Origin: Allacma fusca
Lineage: Eukaryota; Arthropoda; Collembola; Symphypleona; Sminthuridae
Assembly (NCBI GenBank): GCA_947179485.1
Contig: OX359245.1
Coordinates: 37,559,067-37,623,066 of the forward strand
DNA: 64,000 bases
Reading direction: 5' to 3'
Below the pieces are notes generated by a model that saw nothing but the letters and a program-made list of their open reading frames with translations, was not told where the DNA came from and did not search any database. Positions 57,331-64,000 of this stretch are shown here, one piece after another (the stretch's first letter is position 1; each line of letters begins with the position of its first letter). Made by a program: the position numbers and the translations under genes.

Positions 57331-58638
57331 ATGAAACTCAGTAGCTTGGTTTTGACCTGCTTGACTGTAATTGTGAACGGAACATCTGGAAAATTGATTC
57401 CGGCAATGATCTAGGCTCCTCATGTCAAACGAGAGGACGTCCACAATGTTCGAAGTCATAAGCCATTGGACCACGCCGGTCCACAAATCCAAACAGGCAG
57501 ACTTCAGCCGGGTAATTATTGGCCAATCAGTGCTCGGCACGGGTGCGGGTAATACTCGGGTAAACGGGTGCGGGTACGGGTATGGGTACTACCCGGGTAC
57601 CGATTTTATGTACCCGAAAAATTCCGGGTACTACCCGGGTGCACTTTGGTCGGCTCAAAATTTTGGGTACGGATACGGGTATGGGTTTGGGTACAAAGAT
57701 TTCAAAATGGGAATATACCCACCGGGTTCGAGTTCGAGCCGAAAAGTGGAATTTACACCGGGTTTTTGTTTTGATTCGAGTCGAGCCCAACTATTTGTTA
57801 CCGATAGAAACACTATTCCCAAACAAGATGTTCAATATCCATATTCAATATTTAATCCTTTCACTTGCCTTTCACTCAACATGCCAATATTTACCACATA
57901 TTTCCATAACAGTTCCAGTCAATCCTTCGGATATTTTAGCACGTAAAAGCAATTTGAATGATTTTATAGAACGTTTTTATTCAGATTATTAACTGAAATT
58001 TTTTCCGTCTCAGATATTGAACGATACAAAAAACAAGTGTGATTTTAATGATTTTTGACTACTGTTTTAAAAAAATGCTTTATTCCTTACACAATACAGT
58101 ATTATTAATTAGATGCTTAACTTGAGGAACGACAACATTTTTTAAATCATTTTTTAAATATTTAAGTTTTATGAATTGTATGAAAAGAATTTACAACTGA
58201 CTAATTGTTGTAATTTAAATAAGGTTTTAATAGACACTCAATTTATTTGTGATTAAAGGATAAAGTTTAACAGTAACATTTATTTCAGAATTTATTCAGC
58301 TGGTTAATTTGAAATGTTTTACAAATCTAATTAAAATTTTAGGCCGGAGACGTCGACGAACGGAGTCACTATCATTGAGACGACAGGCTTCCCGAGCGCC
58401 CTCTGGCACTGTGCATCAGCCAATTGAAAGATCAGCAGCTCCTCGAAATTTTACTGGACCATTGGGCATTAAGCCCCTCAGCAAAAATAGAAGGACTGCA
58501 ATTCCTCGCCTTGTTCTACAGTGCCTCAAAATTCTTCTTTACAAATTATTCTCTCTTACAATTATTGATGTGTGTAATTGCTCAGAAGAGTTAATTGAAA
58601 TCCTAGTCTCCATGCTCTACTATAAGCATTGCGCATAA
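57331..58638 (+). pseudogene. Locus i: family pseudogene with premature stop and lost terminal stop
   Basis: The leader (57331-57511) has an in-frame TAG at codon 28 (57412-57414) where paralogues have CAG. P2 to P6 are deleted. A hAT-like fragment (57535-57800) is followed directly by intron sequence upstream of P7 57913-57942 (PVNPSDILA, good splice sites). The terminal exon from 58343 is open (RRRRRTESLSLRRQASRA) but the usual TAG has become TTG, so the frame runs on to TAA at 58636-58638, about 97 codons. It is the partner of broken locus f in the duplicated block. Confidence 0.7.
57535..57800. mobile_element. hAT-like fragment of GGGTACGGGT repeats
   Basis: It begins CAGTGCTCGGCACGGG, a hAT-type end, and contains dense GGGTACCCGGGT-type repeats. 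It ends near GATAGAAACACTATTCCC without a clear matching end. The overlapping open frames arise from the repeat and are not genes. Confidence 0.5.
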
Positions 58639-59040
58639 AAATTGATTCAACAGTAATTCTATATGTATCACTTGTATCTTAAAATTAATTTTTGAGAATA
58701 GTTTAGATAATTTGTAACATGTACGTTGAAGTTCAAAATCAATTCAAATAGGAATTGATGTTATTGGCTATAAATTGTTGTAATTAATTATTTGAAATAA
58801 AAATCATGGCTCTAGGCATTATTCGAACTATTACAAAATTAATCTCTGTGTTTTCTCAAATAATTTGAAACATTTTAATCTGTAGCAGGATTAGTTAATC
58901 CTGGTGACAACTGAACTGTGGGATTCATTGCACTGCAATTGTAAATTGCAACTAAATTATATTAGCTACGTTTCCTTATTTGTCCCGATACCTTGGGGTC
59001 GCCGCCACTAAAAGATGTGTAAACAATAACATGCGTCATT

Positions 59041-59100
59041 TGGGTTGTCACGGCTGTGGCCTAAGTATCGTCCAATAAAACCATTATTATTATTATTAAT
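59041..59100 (+). mobile_element. 60-bp LINE 3'-end insertion with target duplication
   Basis: The piece ends AATAAAACC(ATT)n and is flanked by an exact 10-bp duplication, ATGCGTCATT (59031-59040 and 59101-59110). It interrupts the conserved spacer block. This is the hallmark of a strongly 5'-truncated non-LTR retrotransposon copy or a SINE. Confidence 0.75.
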
Positions 59101-59722
59101 ATGCGTCATTGAGCTTCCGGAAACATGAGACGGAGATTTTTAATTACCTAAATTCATCTCCAAGAAATATTTTCCTTCCATTTGCTTGAAAGTTCATATC
59201 AGCTTCCACCTAAGGAATAAACTTTGTTGCACTACCATTCTGAAGCGCGAGGGGATAATAAAACTGAGACAACGAAAAGGTTTCCAAGGTTTGCTATAGC
59301 TCGGTTTTTATTTTTGTTTATAAATTCCAATTTGTGATGAGTCCCTTTTCAAAACATGCAAAGGTACATTATATCCATTGCACAATTACTTCATAATCTT
59401 CATTTAATAAATAAATGATGAACGGAGAAATTTTTGTAATTAAAAGCACCTTTTTCAAGCAAACCAATTGCCATAATCCTTTATTATTTTAACACTACTT
59501 TCAAATAAATTCCATATTTCAAACATATTTGCAATTCCTGTTCGAAGGTTTATACTAGCTTTCACTTAAAGCATAAACTTTGTTGCACTATCGTTCTAAA
59601 ACCAGAGGGTGATAGTAAAACTGAGACAACGAAGATCCAGGGTTTGATATATATAGCTCGGGGTTTTTTTCAATTCACAAATTCAAGTGACAAAGTCGAT
59701 ATTCAAAATAGGTAAAGGTGCA

Positions 59723-59730
59723 CTATATAG
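59723..59730 (+). promoter_or_regulatory. Candidate TATA box of locus j
   Basis: CTATATAG lies in the conserved block AAAGGTGCACTATATAGCCAT, about 1.0 kb before the leader ATG, matching the position seen upstream of locus e. Confidence 0.3.
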
Positions 59731-60721
59731 CCATGGTGTACTTATTTACGTGCATATGTGTGGTGTATGTGTGGTGAACAATAAAATCTACAGATACAAT
59801 TTACATGAGCTGAACCAGTATCCGAACAATCATTTACATTCTGTAAAGCTTCTGAGTTCAACCTGCACCGGTTGATCTGATTCTGCTCGGGAAACAAACG
59901 ATGTAAATGCTCTGGAGTAAGAACGTGCTGGAAATGGACTTCCGTATTTGAATTTACGTTTCAGGCTTCCAGTAAAACCTCTCTGTAGTGATCGTCACAA
60001 CATGGATTATTATTACTGCTTTAATATGTATGTATATGCTTTAAAGAGACTGCTTACCATTCAAACTATACGCTAAAATAATATGACCATTTAATAGCAT
60101 CGCTATTGCATTACATTTCACATTTAGAAATTTTTGTCACCCCTAGGTTTTCCTGTGTAATTTTTCCATATTCTCAAATGGTCTAAATTCAGATGCTATC
60201 AAGTAGGTTCATTGGGTACAAACCGTCTATATGCATCGTACTGAAACTCGTAGAACGTATTCCTTTTAAAAACGAATATGTACAAGCACAGGAGTTATAA
60301 CTGAGGAAAATTCGAATGCACTTTGACATTCCTTGATGTTTTGTATAGTACTTCACAGACCTGTTCCCGTCCTCTATCACATTACGTGCAGGAAACCCTG
60401 ACCTATGTTGTAAATGTGTGTACTTATTATAAATGCTTCAGGTCAGGCTTTATCAAGTCAATTTGGTTCTCAATAGGTCCGAGATAATATTCTCCTAAGC
60501 TAAAGCCTGTAGATCTTACTCACAGAAGTGCCAAAAAGATCTGTTTTATTTCCAAGGCTTGTGGATCTAGTAATTCAGCTCCAGTTAGGATTTAGAATTC
60601 GATTGGAGTAGTTCAATTGTAGCTTCAGTTACATTTATTTTCGAATCAAGGGTATAGAATAACAGTAGTATCTTTGCAGCTCTTATTTTCAAAATTGAAT
60701 TTTCAGTATCAATAAATTGGA

Positions 60722-62565
60722 ATGAATCTCAGTAGCTTTGTCTTGGCCTCCTTGACTGTAATTGTGCACGGAACATCAGGAGAATTGATTCCGGGAAGGA
60801 TCAAGGCTTCTCGTGTCAAACGTGAGAGCGTCCAAAATGTTCGAAGTCCCAATCCCTTGGAACACGCCGGGCCAGAAATGCAAATGATCAGGCATCAACC
60901 AGGTAGTTATTTGCCAAGGGCCTCATAATTCAAAGGACATTCCAAATTACCATTAATTCTGAAGGATTATTTTGAGTTAGTAGAATATTTGAGTCCAGGC
61001 TGTTAGTTTATAACTGCTTTGGTTTAAATGGCACTTCAGGAGAGTACATGAGTAAGGAGTAGAATCTCCTGGAAGGTTTATAAGAAAATTGGATTTCAAA
61101 ATTAATTTTGTCCTTTGTTTTGTATCTAGTTCGATATGTTCGTGACGTCACACTACCCAGTAAGTTTTATTCTTTTACCACTCATTGATGGTTTTTTTAT
61201 TTTTAAAACCACGAGATAAGTCCTGGTTAATTCGGTGTGTATCTGCAACCTACTTCAGTGCGCCTTTCATACAAATGTCATCCTTATAGAAATCCGTGTA
61301 AAACACGGTAAGAATTGTTCATACCTGTGTTTTCGAACACTTTAATATTATCCTTATAGACAACCAGAATTACTAGGGCCAGTTAGTTATTGCTCTTATA
61401 GAGATAATTACTGTAACTGCAAGGTTACAGTCTGCGTTTGGCAGTACACCTGTAATTAAGGCAACTGAATAATTGAGTTTCCTATTTTGCTCATTCTTGC
61501 ATTTGCATACACGAGCCGTGAAAAACTATTTTTCTAAATCTTGGTGATTCTGAGATGTCTTTCGAGCTGCAACTTGCATTTCAAAAGGAATTTTTTCTTC
61601 AAGAAATGACTATAGCATTCAAAATTATTTTTCAGTTTCAAGTAATTTCTTTCTGCATGTACATTGTGCCTGGATGAAAGTAAATTTGATTGAAATTATT
61701 TATTCAAAAATCAATTAGGTATTTCAGTTGGGCAATTGGTTTAAATATGCATAAGTACAACATATACAAATACAGTACGCTTTTATGATCTGTGTGCCAT
61801 TACATGTGGGATATAAAGACTCATTGTCAGATTTGTTACTTGTTCATTTTCCAATAACTATGCTATTGAAACTTCAGAAAATGCAAATCTGTGTCTGAAA
61901 TTTACGCATACACGAAGGTTCATCCAAATCTGCATGATTAAAAAACTGGCACATCTACAAATAGCAAAGAATCCCTTGAAGTAAATCTTTGTGCTTTGAG
62001 TTCAGTTTGGTTTACAAGTTTTTTCCCTGCATTTTAATGACACGATTTACTTCCCAGGCCTGAACTCACGATATTAAATCAGAGAACGTTAGCAGTCTGT
62101 AATGTGCACTTGTAATCCACAGCTGACTCAAGCCTACTAAGAAACTTTAAGAAGTTGACCAAAAATTGTATTTCGAGCTTTATAAGCATAATTAGGGAAA
62201 AGAAGGATTCACAATAGCAAAGCATAACGGAAATTTCTCCGACATTAAAATTGTGTATACAAAATTTGTTTGTAGTGTACAACACGTGGTTTATAGTAAT
62301 TATTATAATCTGAGCAGGATTAAAATACTATTTAGTATGAGTCGAACAGTTCGATAATCATTCCAAGAAGATTTCCTAACGCCCAGCATTTGCATTACGA
62401 GGAGAAGCCAAATGAGTTTAAAATTGTTCAATTAAAATTTTCCTACGTGACAAATACTGGTCTAAATAAAGTTAATCATGCGTCTAACATAAATTACTCA
62501 ATATATTTACTTAACTTTAATACCACTCTTTTTGTTTGCAGTTACGGATCTAGGTTCAGACAAAG
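60722..62565 (+). CDS. Locus j: 5' part of a secreted micro-exon family gene
   Basis: Three exons are intact: leader 60722-60902, P2 61130-61159 and P3 62542-62565, all with phase-1 introns. The leader gives a signal peptide starting MNLSSFVLASLTVIVHGTSG, then GELIPGRIKASRVKRESV and a variable end. P2 reads VRYVRDVTLP and P3 reads TDLGSDK, unrelated to the locus g peptide at the same position (TGFAIMDL) although the flanking introns align well. The next intron is interrupted at 62866 by a BEL/Pao element that runs off the window, so exons P4 to T, if present, lie outside. Confidence 0.7.
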
Positions 62566-62865
62566 GTAAGCAATAAAACGGCACAGAACGTAACGTTGTG
62601 ACCCTGACTTTCTTTCCTTACCTCATCTTGTTCCTCGTAATTATTCCGTCTGAGTCATGTCTGAGTATAATCTTCCATTAATTGAATTTAATTCGAAACT
62701 TGCTAAACTATTTAATATTGACGGGATATGTTCACTCCCAATCATTTCTTTAAAATATTAATGTTGGAAAATGTCCTTTTTAAATGTCACTTATTGTTTT
62801 ACTATTCACCTCAAGTTTTAGAAACCAGAGTAATAATAATATATGAAGGACACTTGTGAACCATA

Positions 62866-64000
62866 TGTCGTCGACAGACTCGAGGACAACAACACTCGAC
62901 CTGCAATAACTAGCGTAGAGTGACAAAGAACAAAATTGTAGAACTGTAGGAAAAGTTACTTTAATTTTTTCCTACTCTGTATGGATAATGAATGGGTGTG
63001 TAGAATCCACTAGGTGTTTTGAGAAAATTAGTGTTTAATTTAAGTATTTAACTTCATTTAAGATTTCACAAATTAATTATAAGTTTATACTTCAAACCAT
63101 TTAAGACAAATATTTCAACTAACAGGGAAAAATAATATATATATTTAAGTCAGCAAAATAAATACTTTGACAAAATTCTAAGTAAAAATGTACTTTCAAA
63201 ATTATACAAATAATATAAAATAAATAACTTCCAGGAAAAATAATTAGGAAAGTGTGGAGAGATTTAAGAGTCCACCTCGACTCTCCGGCTTTAGGACGAT
63301 GATTGATTCTATTTTATCAAGTTAATTTCAAAGTGGACCCCAGTAAGTGTCCAAGTCGCATTACAAACGTTCAGCCCTTAACAATAATTATCATTGTCAT
63401 TACAATATTCACACTTATTATTAGAACTGCATTCCTAGGTAAGCCTTATACCCCAAGGGCTTGAACACCTGGCCCTCAACGAAGTAGCATTGTATTCTCA
63501 GAACGTTCCTTCTCTCCAACTCCTCCAGCGTTCCTGGTAATTCCATTGCCGGAGGCTTTGCACAGTGTATTTATAGTTGCACCTTCGCCTTTGCCCGTTG
63601 GTGATGCCTTCTCATTGGCTCCTATTACTAACTCTGACATTTTCTCTGTATCTGAGACGGGAATGTCAGCCATGTTTTCATAATTATTACTAGCATTATT
63701 TCTGATGGTTTTATTTGCGATCTGTAATGACATGTTCCCCCCCGATGAGGTCACCTCATCCTCACGTGGTTGGAGATCCAGAACGCAAATCTTGGCAATC
63801 GGCCTCTTGTAAATTCCCGAAGATGTTTTCAGAGTTACGACCCTTACCACTTCGTCACTTCCAGGATGCACCTCCGTAATGATTCCCTTTGGCCAGCTAT
63901 TCCTCGGGAGGTTGTAGTCCGCCAGGATGGCCATGTCCCCAACAGCTACCGGTTTGGTCACTTTAAACCATTTACTCTGTCGGTTGAGTACTGGTAAGTA
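62866..64000 (-). mobile_element. BEL/Pao LTR retrotransposon, 3' end only
   Basis: Intron sequence of locus j, aligned with 47340-47440 of locus g, breaks off at TGTCGTCGAC (62866), a plausible LTR start. The minus-strand reading frame at 63476-64000 is the C-terminus of a BEL/Pao polyprotein, so the stretch from 62866 to about 63450 should be its 3' LTR and untranslated region. The inner LTR boundary and the target duplication cannot be fixed because the other end lies outside the window. Confidence 0.7.
63476..64000 (-). CDS. BEL/Pao polyprotein C-terminus (DUF5641 region), partial
   Basis: The frame enters from the right edge of the window and ends at 63476. It shows the DUF5641 signature that follows the integrase in BEL/Pao polyproteins: LNRQSKWFKVTKPVAVGD, ADYNLPRNSWPKGIITEV, HPGSDEVVRVVTLKTSSG and YKRPIAKICVLDL. 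An extension of about 100 mostly polar residues follows, with KASPTGKGEG and GVGEKERSE. No break is visible, so the copy may be fairly young. Confidence 0.88.
   Translation of the reverse strand, partial: YLPVLNRQSKWFKVTKPVAVGDMAILADYNLPRNSWPKGIITEVHPGSDEVVRVVTLKTSSGIYKRPIAKICVLDLQPREDEVTSSGGNMSLQIANKTIRNNASNNYENMADIPVSDTEKMSELVIGANEKASPTGKGEGATINTLCKASGNGITRNAGGVGEKERSENTMLLR

Larger units (their letters stand above)
58639..60721. other. Spacer upstream of locus j
   Basis: This is the most complete spacer: the 3' flank of locus i, standard blocks from 58900, and a tandem duplication of the block GCTTCCAC...GAGACAACGAA (59195-59275 and 59560-59630). TATA-like sites lie at 59370-59380 and 59723-59730. 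The block 59870-60280 is shared with locus g, and the 5' flank with 3' splice site (TTTTCAG, 60701-60707) precedes the ATG. A 60-bp retroposed piece lies at 59041-59100. No coding exon is seen. Confidence 0.55.

Noticed and set aside
57422-57992. Frames of 68-174 codons rich in Gly, Tyr and Val near locus i
   Set aside because: They are translations of the GGGTACGGGT simple repeat of a hAT-like fragment in several frames, not genes.

Overview
This is AT-rich, intron-rich eukaryotic nuclear DNA dominated by transposons. The mobile elements are a DUF4806-carrying DNA transposon, hAT-like and PIF/Harbinger-like MITEs, an intact Gypsy-type LTR element and the end of a BEL/Pao element. Together with GT-AG introns they point to an animal, most probably an insect or other arthropod. 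I cannot name the species.

The backbone from about 7 to 63 kb is a head-to-tail, plus-strand array of ten loci (called a to j here) of one secreted-protein gene family that I do not recognise. The ancestral plan is eight exons. E1 is a leader exon (signal peptide, Lys-Arg site, about 57-60 codons). P2 is a conserved 30-nt exon (RYVRQ). P3 to P7 are micro-exons of 18-54 nt. T is a terminal exon encoding an Arg-rich tail of about 39 residues and the stop. Every intron I could place is phase 1, so every internal exon is a symmetric multiple of three. E1, P2, T, the introns and the spacers are conserved between loci. The micro-exons at the same position encode unrelated peptides.

Layout: spacer (1-838); two-gene DNA transposon (841-5415); hAT-like element with a nested MITE (5502-6730); relic locus a (7115-9730); locus b with a premature stop (10835-18092); orphan 3' exons, locus c (19099-19550); locus d with a broken donor (19895-23569); intact locus e (26102-29870); broken locus f (31075-43589), split by a 9,953-bp Gypsy-type element (32706-42658); intact locus g (44722-50601); intact locus h (52008-55179); broken locus i (57331-58638); locus j (60722 onward), whose first three exons are intact and which is then interrupted by a BEL/Pao element (62866 to the window end).

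Block e-f-g resembles block h-i-j, so the array seems to have grown by multi-gene duplication, with exon loss, MITE insertion and small lesions creating pseudogenes. The best candidate for an undescribed system is this array: a constant secretion leader and a constant cationic tail around hypervariable, freely skippable micro-exons. It resembles in principle schistosome micro-exon genes, aphid bicycle genes and Hessian fly secreted salivary proteins, but I see no sequence link to any of them.
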